Notes: generated by a model from the letters alone, not told the origin. Shown: positions 5,737-14,135, counted from the stretch's first letter. The stretch: 64,000 nucleotides of DNA from a virus (IMGVR_UViG_3300025929_000016:1-64000); one strand, 5' to 3'. Made by a program: numbers and translations.

Positions 5737-6527
5737 GCTTCCTTTCGTTGTGATGATTCATAAGCCTTTTTCCAGGCCACACGGACGTCGGTACGGGTCA
5801 TCCCGTTCCAACTGGTTTTTGTGGATTTCTCCACGACTGTGACAAAGCCAGGATGCAGACCCGCTAACACATGAGCATCCTCCTTCATCAATTCTAGCGT
5901 GCGGTAGTTGCTGCACCCGCCTGCGGCGTTGCTGCTGCCGTGGTCATTAGCGTACTGATAGAACACAGCGTTTCGGTACCCGGCGCGAAGTATCTGGAGT
6001 GTCATATCCATATCTTCTTTGGTCTTGGTGCGGTCGAACCTGAAGCCGTTACTCCGGACTACGTCCAGGTCCAAGCCAAAGATACGCATGCTCCGACCCA
6101 CCAACTTGACGTTCAGCGGTTCGTTCTGATTGCCTTCCCTGCTGCTGATGCCCACCATTGGGTACATCTCGAGAAATTCCAGCATGTCCTGGAACATTTG
6201 TTCGTGTTCCGCTGGCGTCATCTTGTACAGCTTCTTGGCCCCGGTTTCCTCTTTCCGTGTGAAGAACGTCAGATCGTCGTCCATTATGATCAAGAATCGT
6301 GTCAACACGTTCTCGATGAGCCACTGCCGCGTCGCCGTCAAGTTGGTAATCTCGGTAGGCAGCACTAGAAGCTGATTGGTTGAGAAACCCGCCGTCAGGT
6401 ACTGCGGGTATTCCTGTTGCTGGACACTGAACAACACCATATCGCGTATCGACGGCGGCAGGTTGTTGTAGGTCACTTGCTTGTTGATCCGGCCGAGTGT
6501 GTTTATCACTATTGTTACGTTCTGCAT
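5733..6527 (-). CDS. GT-A glycosyltransferase of the phage DNA-modification (TAGT-like) type
   Basis: The 264-residue protein has a GT-A layout. An N-terminal strand TIVINTLGR is followed by the metal/sugar-nucleotide motif IIMDDDLTFF (D83-D85), VGISSREGN (residues 125-132), and a C-terminal catalytic region KEDMDMTLQILRAGY with GSSNAAGGCSNYRT. The last two blocks are what I recall from TET/JBP-associated glycosyltransferases, which glycosylate hydroxymethylated pyrimidines in phage DNA. No TET/JBP dioxygenase is visible, so hydroxymethyl groups would have to come from the thymidylate synthase homologue at 11619. It could instead modify a protein or glycan; placement among nucleotide genes argues for DNA. 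Confidence 0.7.
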   Translation of the reverse strand: MQNVTIVINTLGRINKQVTYNNLPPSIRDMVLFSVQQQEYPQYLTAGFSTNQLLVLPTEITNLTATRQWLIENVLTRFLIIMDDDLTFFTRKEETGAKKLYKMTPAEHEQMFQDMLEFLEMYPMVGISSREGNQNEPLNVKLVGRSMRIFGLDLDVVRSNGFRFDRTKTKEDMDMTLQILRAGYRNAVFYQYANDHGSSNAAGGCSNYRTLELMKEDAHVLAGLHPGFVTVVEKSTKTSWNGMTRTDVRVAWKKAYESSQRKEA

Positions 6528-6649
6528 CGTACTGCTCCTTAGTTAGTATGGGACGCTGTTCATTTTCTCTGATCCAAGCTTCATCTTCCTCCTCAATGCC
6601 GATTAAAGGACTCCAGGCAAGGTGGCCGCTACACCAATCCCAATGTCCT

Positions 6650-7093
6650 TTAATCTGCGTTCTTCCGCGCTGCAAGATGTTCAAGAGCTTTCCGCTTGGC
6701 GGCTCGTTTGCCGGAACGCGGCGGTCGTACGGGTTCAACCACCGTGCCTTCCCCGCGACGTAGCTCTTCGAGTTGTTCTTTGGTGTATGGTTTGACATAA
6801 GGTACCATTCCTGAATAAATGTTGAATTGTTGACGCGTCCACCCGGTAATGTCCATAATAGACAATATCATACGAGCTGACAGTACTGCATCCCTAGCCC
6901 AGACATGGCTCAATGTTGAGTGGCTTATGTCCAGCAGTTTAGACAATGTTCTGTTGGACACGGTCTGATTTTCTGCTAGGTCAGGATACAGATGTTCTAT
7001 CAGTTTGTTGTGTAACCGCGTCGGTGTGTAAGAAGGACTATTGAGAACTGATTTGTTGTAAGCCTCAATAGTCCTTTTGCGTGGCTGGCTCAT
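6650..7093 (-). CDS. HTH DNA-binding protein, 147 aa
   Basis: The start at 7093 (MSQPRKRT) overlaps the polymerase stop (ATGA). Residues about 45-66 (VSNRTLSKLLDISHSTLSHVW) read as a helix-turn-helix of XRE type, followed by DAVLSARMILSIMDITGW. The tail (residues 110-147) is very basic (PPRSGKRAAKRKALEHLAARK). It may be a phage regulator or polymerase-linked DNA-binding protein. The 122 bases after its stop, before the glycosyltransferase start, hold no convincing gene. Confidence 0.6.
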   Translation of the reverse strand: MSQPRKRTIEAYNKSVLNSPSYTPTRLHNKLIEHLYPDLAENQTVSNRTLSKLLDISHSTLSHVWARDAVLSARMILSIMDITGWTRQQFNIYSGMVPYVKPYTKEQLEELRRGEGTVVEPVRPPRSGKRAAKRKALEHLAARKNAD

Positions 7094-8979
7094 CCTGCTA
7101 ACCCCCAATTGGCCCCACGACCTACGCTAACCAGCACCGGCACGTTGAGCTTATAAGCGTTGATCATGACTTCTTCCATTTCTCGAGCCGCTTCCTCATG
7201 CTGTGGATTACCGGTCTCAATGCTAAATCCAAGTTCATCATGCACCGTAACAAGAGGATAACCCAACACATCGTATATACCACGACGATGACCTTCAACC
7301 ATGGCCCGCTTTGTGATATCTGCGGAGCTGCCTTGTAGAACAGCGTTTGCAGCAGCATGAGTATGAGCGCGCTTAACAGGTCCAAACCGATCGATGGCTT
7401 CCTGTTTATCTTTGAAAGCATATATCTCTCCAGGCTTCTTGTCTTCCTTACGGATGAACTTGGTTGACTCCCAGAAGTCAAAGCGGCGCTTCCGCTTGCC
7501 TATTGTGCGTATATAGCCCCGGTTGCTGGCCCGCTGCATAGCCGCTTCCATGAAGGCTTTGGCGAACGGTGCCTTTTGGTGGTATAGTTCGAAGATCTTC
7601 TTAGCTTCACTCATAGACAGGCCAAGACTAGCAGCGAGCTTAGTAACGCCCATCCCGTACACCAAGCCAAAGTTGATATTCTTTGCCTGCTTCCGAGTGA
7701 CACCTGTGAGTTGCGCACACATTTCATGAAAGTCTGTGGCCGGGTTTTCAATATACTGTTCTCGTGCAACATCTGCAACGCCTCCGGGGAGGGTCGACGC
7801 AAAGTGTACGAGCAATCGGTATTCAATTTGACTGAAATCGTATCGCAACCACTCTTGCCCATGTTCCGGTAAAAACATGCCACGGCACTTTGCGCTGAAG
7901 TACGGATCTTTCTCCGGGTTGGGGATGTTCTGCAAGTTAGGTTTTGATGCACTAAGCCTGCCCGTAACCGTGCCATACTCGTCGCCCTTTAATTGATTAA
8001 ACTGCCCATGCACCCGGCCATTGACGTTGGACTCAACAATGTAGCCCTTGATAAATGTGTTGAGGAAGTGGCTATACTTCTTGGCCTCACCCATGTCGGC
8101 CAGCATAGGGACTTGGTCTACGAACTTCGCTAGGTTCTTGGCGTTAAGGGCCGGGTTTCCTTTAGCAGTTCGAGGATAGACAATTCCAAGTCGGTCAAGC
8201 TCAGCTGCGATCTGCTTACTAGACTTTGGATTAATTCCGGCAAAGTTAGATTGCAGGTCATGGAGCTTGGCTGTCCACTCAATTTCAAGCTGATCTGCAT
8301 ACCCTGCATCAACTCGCACTCCATTGAGATGCATTCGGGCGAGGATAGGGAGTAGATCACTCTCCATTCTCCATAGGTCTGACATTTCATCTGCTTCCAG
8401 CTCCTTTATCTGGCCGTGTATCATTTCCAAGGGTAAAGCGACGTCCTCCTTTGCATACGGTGCAACCACGTGCGCGGGACATTTCCATATGAACGCTTTC
8501 TCTTTGCCCGGCTTGCAACCATAGTTTTGACGGATAAACGCCTCCATCGCTTCATCCTTTTTGCCGCGACCCAACCGCTTTTGAGCGATCGCCTCCAGGG
8601 AGTATTCGAACTGATTTTCATCAAGCAGCGGCTCGGCGACTTGAACGTCCCAGAAAGGCCCGGCAATCTGTATTCCCTCTGTCCACAGATACGCACACTC
8701 GTACTGAAGATTCGCACCCGTTTTAGGTATTTCAGTTGTAAGTTGATCACGCAGATACCTCCATACAGTTGCTCTGTCCAGGTTGCCGCCGCCTTCGTGC
8801 CGCACCGGATAGTACTCAGACCACGTTCTGCCGTCCGGCCACAGTGCGGCCAAAGCCACGCCTACAATGTAGCCGTCTCGCACCGCGCCCATGCCCTTGT
8901 CGATTAGGTCAGGGTCGTAGGTCTCCAAGTCAACGGCGATTAGCTGCGCCTGCTGTAAGTCGGGATAGGTGACTGTCAT
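7090..8979 (-). CDS. family A (PolA-type) replicative DNA polymerase
   Basis: The 629-residue protein has a DnaQ-like 3'-5' exonuclease domain: AVDLETYD (D17, E19), TGANLQYECAYLW, and YAKEDVALPLEM. The polymerase palm and fingers follow with motif A LRYDFSQIEYRLL (D381), motif B RKQAKNINFGLVYG (430-441, Phe437 at the ribose-selecting position) and motif C VTVHDELGF (D581). There is no 5' nuclease domain, as in other phage PolA enzymes. Stop and start overlap with neighbours by ATGA on both sides. It is the obvious replicative polymerase of this phage, acting with the primase at 16100 and helicases nearby. Confidence 0.95.
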   Translation of the reverse strand: MTVTYPDLQQAQLIAVDLETYDPDLIDKGMGAVRDGYIVGVALAALWPDGRTWSEYYPVRHEGGGNLDRATVWRYLRDQLTTEIPKTGANLQYECAYLWTEGIQIAGPFWDVQVAEPLLDENQFEYSLEAIAQKRLGRGKKDEAMEAFIRQNYGCKPGKEKAFIWKCPAHVVAPYAKEDVALPLEMIHGQIKELEADEMSDLWRMESDLLPILARMHLNGVRVDAGYADQLEIEWTAKLHDLQSNFAGINPKSSKQIAAELDRLGIVYPRTAKGNPALNAKNLAKFVDQVPMLADMGEAKKYSHFLNTFIKGYIVESNVNGRVHGQFNQLKGDEYGTVTGRLSASKPNLQNIPNPEKDPYFSAKCRGMFLPEHGQEWLRYDFSQIEYRLLVHFASTLPGGVADVAREQYIENPATDFHEMCAQLTGVTRKQAKNINFGLVYGMGVTKLAASLGLSMSEAKKIFELYHQKAPFAKAFMEAAMQRASNRGYIRTIGKRKRRFDFWESTKFIRKEDKKPGEIYAFKDKQEAIDRFGPVKRAHTHAAANAVLQGSSADITKRAMVEGHRRGIYDVLGYPLVTVHDELGFSIETGNPQHEEAAREMEEVMINAYKLNVPVLVSVGRGANWGLAG

Positions 8980-9170
8980 TGGTAGTGCTCCTCTGGTATG
9001 CCAAGCACTTTACGCACGTACAATACTCGACCTGTCCAACCTTCATACAACAAGGTAAGGCGCTCATTGACTGCGCCGTTGTGCTTATGCCGCCATATGT
9101 GATTTTCGAGATAAACACGGTTGGTGTCCACATGAAAATGCTTGACGAACTTGTCTACTTTGATCATCAT
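8976..9170 (-). CDS. hypothetical protein, 64 aa
   Basis: A small basic protein (MMIKVDKFVKHFHVDTNRVY... GWTGRVLYVRKVLGIPEEHYQ) placed between ligase and polymerase, with ATGA overlaps at both ends. The coupling suggests a role linked to replication. No family is recognised. Confidence 0.65.
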   Translation of the reverse strand: MMIKVDKFVKHFHVDTNRVYLENHIWRHKHNGAVNERLTLLYEGWTGRVLYVRKVLGIPEEHYQ

Positions 9171-10060
9171 GACATATCCTCCTTGCTACGTGTCCACTTG
9201 GCTACTGGATGTCTTGGCGCGTCTTTGACTCCGACGTCAAGATACTTAAAGGTGAGTGTTTTGCCGAGGAACTCAGCTTGATTCTGAAAGATGTACCCGC
9301 GCCAGTAGTCATCGAGACCGATGCCGGTTCCGATTTGGAATCGGATTCCTCCAAAGTCGACAACGAACGCACCCAAGTCTCCTCTGCCGACAAGGTTCGC
9401 TTTGTGGCTTGATCGCTCAGTTCTTCCCAGCTCATTGGTTGTGGCTTCGTTGTCATTCCGCATCCTTTCGACAAATCCGATGATTGTTGCTTCTGCATCC
9501 TTGAACTGCTTGACCTTGAGCAGGATGCCTTCCTTGGCGGTGCTGCGGCCATACTTGTACCGACCATGCGGCGAGCGTATCATGACGCCTTCGTAACCAC
9601 GTTCCAGCATTTCCGTTTCGTAGGTCAGCAGTTCGTCCATGTTCGCCATCAACAGTTGCTCTACCAATCGCACATCGGCGCCGTACTTCCAACCCATTAA
9701 CTGCATCAGCTCGTGCCGAACACTAAAGGTTGCGTCGGGATGCTGCACATGGTCAAACACATAGAACGTTGCGTTTTCGGCAGGCTTGCTATGGGACATT
9801 ACAACGGATGTTGTGCTGCGGAACACATCTGGCGCTGTCGGGTCTCCAACAATCAGCTCGCCGTCAAGATAAGCCAGTTCTGGCCGGTTGAACAGTTGCT
9901 GAATATTGGCGTTAGGTACTTGCTTCAGGCTGCGTGTAACAAAGCCAAGGCCCGGCACGTTGGTTGCGCGGATACCGTCCAGCTTGGGACTGGCAAGCAC
10001 AGGAAATACGATGTTCTCAAGCACCGCATCGGATGCGAGCATAGGTTTGAAATCTGGCAT
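9167..10060 (-). CDS. ATP-dependent DNA ligase
   Basis: ATG 10060 is chosen because the conserved leader ATACAGGATATAAA lies directly before it. The 297 residues hold nucleotidyltransferase motif I SPKLDGIR (Lys26 for adenylation), motif III (YVFDH), motif IV RGYEGVMIRSP and motif V LLKVKQFKDAEATI. A C-terminal OB-fold follows (FEIGTG-like FQIGTG, TLTFKYLDVG, APRHPVAKW). It is the compact two-domain type common in phages. It seals nicks during replication and repair. Confidence 0.9.
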   Translation of the reverse strand: MPDFKPMLASDAVLENIVFPVLASPKLDGIRATNVPGLGFVTRSLKQVPNANIQQLFNRPELAYLDGELIVGDPTAPDVFRSTTSVVMSHSKPAENATFYVFDHVQHPDATFSVRHELMQLMGWKYGADVRLVEQLLMANMDELLTYETEMLERGYEGVMIRSPHGRYKYGRSTAKEGILLKVKQFKDAEATIIGFVERMRNDNEATTNELGRTERSSHKANLVGRGDLGAFVVDFGGIRFQIGTGIGLDDYWRGYIFQNQAEFLGKTLTFKYLDVGVKDAPRHPVAKWTRSKEDMS

Positions 10061-10109
10061 TTTATATCCTGTATGTTGTGTTAGCAAATACTAACAGGGG
10101 CAATTATAC
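10061..10109 (-). promoter_or_regulatory. leader element and -10 box upstream of the ligase
   Basis: On the minus strand TATAAT (10104-10109) is followed by GTTAGTATTTGCTAAC and then CATACAGGATATAAA before ATG 10060. No clear -35 is seen, so promoter activity is tentative; the leader is a variant of the recurrent CTATACAG element. Confidence 0.45.
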
Positions 10110-10159
10110 CGTAGCTGCACGGCAAATTGCCCCTAGTCGAAACAAACTTATTTCGAGCA

Positions 10160-10687
10160 CTACGCCATGTTGCGGTCTTTCATACGTTCCACAATCTTGA
10201 GCATGTGCATCGCCTGGGACTTGGCGTCATCCAGCGCATTGTGGTGCGTACCCTGACGCATGAAGGTTACACGCGGGAACATGTTCTTCATGGTGCGATA
10301 GCAGCGATTGTTGAAGAACTTCCATGGCGTTTCCGAACCCACCTTGCGATACAGTTCTGCGAGCATGGCATTGTCAAAGTCGCTGCCGTTACCCCACAGT
10401 TCCATGTAGTCCGGTGCCCAGATGCTGAACTGCGCCAACGCCTTATCAGCCGCGATGCCGGGTTCCGACAGTACCGTGCGGGCTTCTGAAGACTGATCTG
10501 ACCACCATTTGAGCGTAGCAGGGTCAGACGTGCAGCCAAGGTCAAAGCACGATTGTCGGTCGATGACCACATAGAATTCGCGGCCGAGTGCCAACGAGTC
10601 GAAATCCATCTCCACGGCGCCGATGGAAAGTATGGCACTGTTGGCCCCGGTGCCAAGGGTTTCCAGGTCTAGCATAACGTTATTCAT
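10160..10687 (-). CDS. DnaQ-superfamily 3'-5' exonuclease (DEDDh, Rv2179c/DexA-like)
   Basis: The 175-residue protein begins MNNVMLDLETLGT (D7, E9), then SDFDNAML (second Asp) and finally GTHHNALDDAKSQAMHML (His and Asp of motif III). This is a full DEDDh set. The IGAVEMDF and WWSDQSSEAR segments resemble the Rv2179c-like/DexA branch, which acts on RNA or DNA 3' ends. Its start overlaps the end of the DUF3310-like gene by eight bases. It could recycle host nucleic acid or trim 3' ends during replication. Confidence 0.85.
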   Translation of the reverse strand: MNNVMLDLETLGTGANSAILSIGAVEMDFDSLALGREFYVVIDRQSCFDLGCTSDPATLKWWSDQSSEARTVLSEPGIAADKALAQFSIWAPDYMELWGNGSDFDNAMLAELYRKVGSETPWKFFNNRCYRTMKNMFPRVTFMRQGTHHNALDDAKSQAMHMLKIVERMKDRNMA

Positions 10688-11096
10688 GCTTAATTCCTTG
10701 TTTGGTTTCTTCGTGTTTGATTTGGGCCAGGATGAGATTCTTGGCATATTCCAAGTCGCTGTAGTCTTCCCACATCAAGATAAGATTGCTGACAGCTTGC
10801 TCCCATGGTAGAATCTCTGCTTCTTGGTAATATTTCAGAAGCAGATGTCCATACCCTCTGCAACGTTCTAGCATAGGAGGTCTGTCCAAGTCCAGATAGT
10901 TGCTTGCCAGTCGCTTGTCAATATAGCTAATAGACTTCTGCAAGTCCTGGATACCGTTCTTCTTGTACCAACGGGCAATGTACTTGCTGGCCGCAGATTC
11001 CAGATGTGGGACATCTGCATCATCGCAATAGTCCCAGTGCTGATATCCGCCAGCGTAGTGATTACCACCGACTTGTTCAACGTGTGGCGTAGACAT
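10680..11096 (-). CDS. DUF3310-like protein
   Basis: The start ATG 11096 has a GGAG ribosome site. The 138-residue product shows QVGGNHYAGGYQHWDYCDDA and KYIARWYKKNGIQDLQKSISYIDKRL, the signature of the DUF3310 family, which is widespread in phages and sometimes loosely annotated as nucleotide kinase. No P-loop is present, so I do not assign kinase activity. It sits between the HD phosphohydrolase and the exonuclease. Confidence 0.75.
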   Translation of the reverse strand: MSTPHVEQVGGNHYAGGYQHWDYCDDADVPHLESAASKYIARWYKKNGIQDLQKSISYIDKRLASNYLDLDRPPMLERCRGYGHLLLKYYQEAEILPWEQAVSNLILMWEDYSDLEYAKNLILAQIKHEETKQGIKHE

Positions 11097-11619
11097 ATTG
11101 ATTCTCCAGTCTGTCAAAGATATTGCAAACGACTTGTTCATAGTCGATTGGGCAAGGCAGGGTGCGCAGGAAACCGACGATGTTGTCATACATGTCGATC
11201 ACGTGCTTATTGCCGTACATTAGTTGGTCGATGCAGTAGAAACCAAGCTCCAGGCTGTCGGCCCACTTCAGCAATTGCTGCTCGTCCTTGGTAAGGTCAA
11301 CCAACAGGCCGTGGCGCCGATTAAACGCTTCTTCCATTATCTCCAGCTTCTGCTTGAGCAATGGGCTGCGCCACTTGGTATTGGCGGGCACATCCCCGGT
11401 GCTAGTCTCGGCCAGATCGTGGTAGAGCGCCGCCTTCATCAAGTTCATGCTAGGCTGACCGCCGGTAATTTCCAGCACAAGCATTGCCACGTGGAAGCTA
11501 TGCTCACCTACGGTCTGGTGACCAATGGTAGGCACGGTGTGGCAGCGACGCGTCATCGCAGACTGGCGCAAGTCATACATTTTAGTGTCAACGTAAGAGT
11601 TGAGTTCGGACATGTCCAT
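11077..11619 (-). CDS. HD-domain nucleotide phosphohydrolase (YfbR-like)
   Basis: The 180-residue protein has HTVPTIGHQTVGEHSFHVAML and ALYHDLAETSTGDVP (the HD pair), then KWADSLELGFYC, which supplies the last Asp. This fits 5'-deoxyribonucleotidases of the YfbR type. It starts at ATG 11619, overlapping the stop of the thymidylate synthase homologue by one base (TAATG). Such enzymes are often coupled to modified-base synthesis in phages because they remove canonical dNMPs; that link is inferred here. Confidence 0.8.
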   Translation of the reverse strand: MDMSELNSYVDTKMYDLRQSAMTRRCHTVPTIGHQTVGEHSFHVAMLVLEITGGQPSMNLMKAALYHDLAETSTGDVPANTKWRSPLLKQKLEIMEEAFNRRHGLLVDLTKDEQQLLKWADSLELGFYCIDQLMYGNKHVIDMYDNIVGFLRTLPCPIDYEQVVCNIFDRLENQYVYATR

Positions 11620-12632
11620 TATGCTTTCTCCTTTGCATTGTCCCAACGCTTTTCCAGCCACTGCATCGTTACCAACCGCCAGTCGTCGGCCAGGATATCA
11701 GATGCGTAGTGCTTCGTTGCTTCCCGCTGCGGTTCCAACTTGTTCTTACGCCATGTGACATGGCTATTGAATGTGTTCCACATAGGGTCAACCACATCGC
11801 AGAAGAATGCCGACTTGTAATGCGTGGTTTCGTGACCGGTATCCCAGCGGAAGAAGAACTCTGCCAAGTCCTCATCCCAATGCGGGTCGGCACAGCCCAT
11901 AGGGAAGGCTCGCACACCATCCTCGGCATACGGGTCTTGGAAGTCCCGGTGCTTGACAATGTCAACCCATTGCTGATTGAGGTAGCAGTGGAAGCTGTCC
12001 GTGGTTTGGTGATAATGGCCGAGGGCGACACCGAGCTTGTCAGCGATGTATTCCTGGAGCATGCTGAACTGGCAGACGTTGGTGCCGGTGAGACCCCAGA
12101 TGAAGTCATTGCTGCGATTGATCACGTGCATGTTCAACCGGCCCTGCCGCACCTTGAGCATGACCATCAGGTTGCAGGGTGTGTCCTTGCCTTCGTACCA
12201 CAGGTCATTGCGGTCACGAATGTTGATAACCACCTGCCGGCTGTCCGGGTCTTTTTGCAGACGCTCGATTGCCTTCTGGATCTGGTCATCTCCCATACCC
12301 GGCAGACCGCGCATCCGGCGACCGTAGGCACCGTAATAGGTGGAGCCGTTGTCGCTGTACTTCGCCATGTTGGGCACAAGGTATTGCAAGAAGTCGACGT
12401 CTTCCCGGCCTGCAAGAATCCACAGCGGCTCGAAGAAGTGTAGGAACGGGTTGATGTCCCGTTGTTTGTTGAACAACACGCGCTGGCGCGGGTCTTTGTA
12501 GCAGACGCTGACCGGCTGGTCGATTTCTAGCGTATCGCCGTGCTGACTGGCCTGCTTGACGCCTTGGTTGAGCAACAGATTGATGCCAATGGAATAAACT
12601 TCATTGACGTTGTTTGCCTTGATTGTGATCAT
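11619..12632 (-). CDS. thymidylate synthase family protein (possibly dUMP hydroxymethylase)
   Basis: The 337-residue protein has the family core: catalytic Cys153 in KDTPCNLMVML, the phosphate-binding INRSNDFIWG (R173, S174), GTNVCQFSML with Asn185 at the position that selects uracil over cytosine, and TTDSFHCYL (His215, Tyr217). Family members methylate or hydroxymethylate dUMP with methylene-tetrahydrofolate. The immediate neighbours (HD phosphohydrolase, thymine pyrophosphorylase) favour hydroxymethyl-dUMP as product, but sequence reading alone cannot separate the two reactions. ATGA overlap with the small upstream gene. Confidence 0.85.
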   Translation of the reverse strand: MITIKANNVNEVYSIGINLLLNQGVKQASQHGDTLEIDQPVSVCYKDPRQRVLFNKQRDINPFLHFFEPLWILAGREDVDFLQYLVPNMAKYSDNGSTYYGAYGRRMRGLPGMGDDQIQKAIERLQKDPDSRQVVINIRDRNDLWYEGKDTPCNLMVMLKVRQGRLNMHVINRSNDFIWGLTGTNVCQFSMLQEYIADKLGVALGHYHQTTDSFHCYLNQQWVDIVKHRDFQDPYAEDGVRAFPMGCADPHWDEDLAEFFFRWDTGHETTHYKSAFFCDVVDPMWNTFNSHVTWRKNKLEPQREATKHYASDILADDWRLVTMQWLEKRWDNAKEKA

Positions 12633-12832
12633 TTTCTTCTGCCTTTATTGTCTCGGGATTCGAAACCGCCTGCTGCCGCAAACGCCTTCAACTTGTTGTA
12701 CTGCTGCATTGCCATCTGCGGCGTGGAATACCAGATATGGCTACCCGGCCCACGTACACGATATGCTGGAATGTTCGTGACTTCGCCAAACTTCGTTGCA
12801 ATACCGAAGCCTTCACCTGTAGAACTTGTCAT
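12629..12832 (-). CDS. hypothetical protein, 67 aa
   Basis: A short basic protein (MTSSTGEGFGIATKFGEVTNI... NKLKAFAAAGGFESRDNKGRRK). A leader of the CTATACAG type (TATACAGAGGATAAT) precedes ATG 12832, and its stop overlaps the thymidylate synthase start. It may be a small partner of the modification enzymes. No family is recognised. Confidence 0.6.
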   Translation of the reverse strand: MTSSTGEGFGIATKFGEVTNIPAYRVRGPGSHIWYSTPQMAMQQYNKLKAFAAAGGFESRDNKGRRK

Positions 12833-12850
12833 ATTATCCTCTGTATAAGT
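12833..12850 (-). promoter_or_regulatory. CTATACAG-type leader
   Basis: On the minus strand ACTTATACAGAGGATAAT runs into ATG 12832. AGGA is the ribosome site. The leader abuts the stop of the pyrophosphorylase gene. Confidence 0.5.
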
Positions 12851-13734
12851 TACTTGCCTGGATACCCACTACGAGGCTTACCTTCCCCGAGGCGGACTCT
12901 GCTATGTTTGTCGAATTCGCATAGACAGTTCTGTACGTCATGCACCGGTAATTCTATTCCTGTGCGCTGGCGTATTGCACATTGTAGCACAAGAAGTTCC
13001 TCTTGTACACGGTCCGTTTTGATGCTCGCTTCCAGTGGCCGGGCGAAGTAACGATTCAACCCTCGCCTGCTGCCCGGCCCTATAGGTGCCCAAGTCATCC
13101 AGTCGCTGGCGTTGGCGAGGACGGAAGTGTGCTTCAAGTCAGCTACAACCTGACCGGCCATGAAGCTCCCCATGCCGTCGAACCGTGTGAGTTCGTTGTG
13201 GAAATGGTATAACGATTCCCAAGGTAGACTGTCCATGAAAGCCTTGCTGTCATGTATCGGCTTCACCACACGGTCAAGTATATAGTCAATCTTGTCCATG
13301 CTATGACCGTTGGTGCTCACCAGATAAGCGCCTGTCCAGATCTTGGCTCCTTTGGCACGTGCTTCTTTTAACGCCAAACGGATGGCATGAATATACCCTT
13401 CAAATGAATGCACTTCGCACTCAGGGAACCCAATCAATTGCAACGTGCTTTCCCTGTTGAACAACCGGGCGATGACCATGGCCGTAACCATGTTCGGGTG
13501 CGTATCATACGGGTCACGCCAGTTGCGCTTGATCCACTTGGTGACCTTGTCGTCTTCCCGGCGCACGTTGCAGAAGCGATATTGCTGGATGATAGGGTCG
13601 TGCGTCCACGGCGCAGGGAAGCCACTTTCCCTGCCTACCCGCGCCCGTTCGCGCTCTATGATCCAATGGTAAAAGAAAGCCTGATGGTTCTCCAGGCCAG
13701 CGTAGTCAACGAGTGGTGTGAGTGGTATGTTCAT
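12850..13734 (-). CDS. putative alpha-glutamyl/putrescinyl thymine pyrophosphorylase (aGPT-PPlase)
   Basis: The 294-residue protein has WIIERERARVGRESG (residues 24-38) then PWTHDPIIQQYRFCNVRRED (43-61) and DKVTKWI, the diagnostic block of the aGPT-PPlase family, which has a DNA-glycosylase-like helical fold. Later come YLVSTNGHSMDKIDYI, FDGMGSFMAGQVVADLKH (helix-hairpin-helix-like) and WAPIGPGSRRGLN. In phages such as phiW-14 and ViI these enzymes replace the pyrophosphate on 5-pyrophosphoryl-oxymethyl-uracil in DNA by an amine or amino acid. The matching hmdU DNA kinase is not visible in this window. Confidence 0.8.
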   Translation of the reverse strand: MNIPLTPLVDYAGLENHQAFFYHWIIERERARVGRESGFPAPWTHDPIIQQYRFCNVRREDDKVTKWIKRNWRDPYDTHPNMVTAMVIARLFNRESTLQLIGFPECEVHSFEGYIHAIRLALKEARAKGAKIWTGAYLVSTNGHSMDKIDYILDRVVKPIHDSKAFMDSLPWESLYHFHNELTRFDGMGSFMAGQVVADLKHTSVLANASDWMTWAPIGPGSRRGLNRYFARPLEASIKTDRVQEELLVLQCAIRQRTGIELPVHDVQNCLCEFDKHSRVRLGEGKPRSGYPGK

Positions 13735-14135
13735 AAGTCCTCAGTAACGTGTTTCCACGAAATTTTCCTTTTTATTTGGCTCACAGTGGACTGGGAAACG
13801 CCAAAGTTATCGGCAATTCTTTGCTGCGAACCATATGCTTGGTAAATCAACCTCACCAATTCCTCGTCTATAATCGCATTCAGAACCTGTGAGCCTCTGG
13901 GTTGCCTTCCCTTATTAACCTTATCTTTCATATTATCTTCATGCGTACCTAAGAATAAGTGATCAATGTTATAGCAGTTTCGAACATCACACTTATGCAA
14001 CACCTGAAGACCTTGCGGTATTGGACCATGGTGCTTCTCCCACTCAAGACGATGGACTTTGAATATTTTTCGGTTTATGGTGCGTTGTCCATAGCCGTGG
14101 CTTGATGCTCCTTCCCACAGTATGCATGGTGTCAT
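13731..14135 (-). CDS. HNH homing-type endonuclease with C-terminal HTH
   Basis: The N-terminal half is an HNH_3-type nuclease: KVHRLEWEKHHGPIPQGLQV, LHKCDVRNCYNIDHLFLGT and HEDNMKDKVNKGR. The C-terminal half has a helix-turn-helix (QRIADNFGVSQSTVSQIKR). This is the usual build of free-standing phage homing endonucleases. It overlaps the pyrophosphorylase start by ATGA, and it interrupts the modification/helicase gene order, which suggests insertion by homing. Confidence 0.85.
   Translation of the reverse strand: MTPCILWEGASSHGYGQRTINRKIFKVHRLEWEKHHGPIPQGLQVLHKCDVRNCYNIDHLFLGTHEDNMKDKVNKGRQPRGSQVLNAIIDEELVRLIYQAYGSQQRIADNFGVSQSTVSQIKRKISWKHVTEDL

Noticed and set aside
6049-6798. A long open minus-strand frame (about 249 codons) across the glycosyltransferase start.
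   Set aside because: Most of it overlaps the glycosyltransferase and the 3' end of the HTH gene in other frames, and no start with a ribosome site lies in the free 122 bases.
10680-11096. Nucleotide kinase label often given to DUF3310 proteins.
   Set aside because: There is no P-loop or other nucleotide-binding motif.
12850-13734. Simple DNA glycosylase for the 12850-13734 protein.
   Set aside because: The PWTHDPIIQQYRFCNVRRED block is specific for the pyrophosphorylase family, and the catalytic Lys/Asp of the glycosylase hairpin is not apparent.
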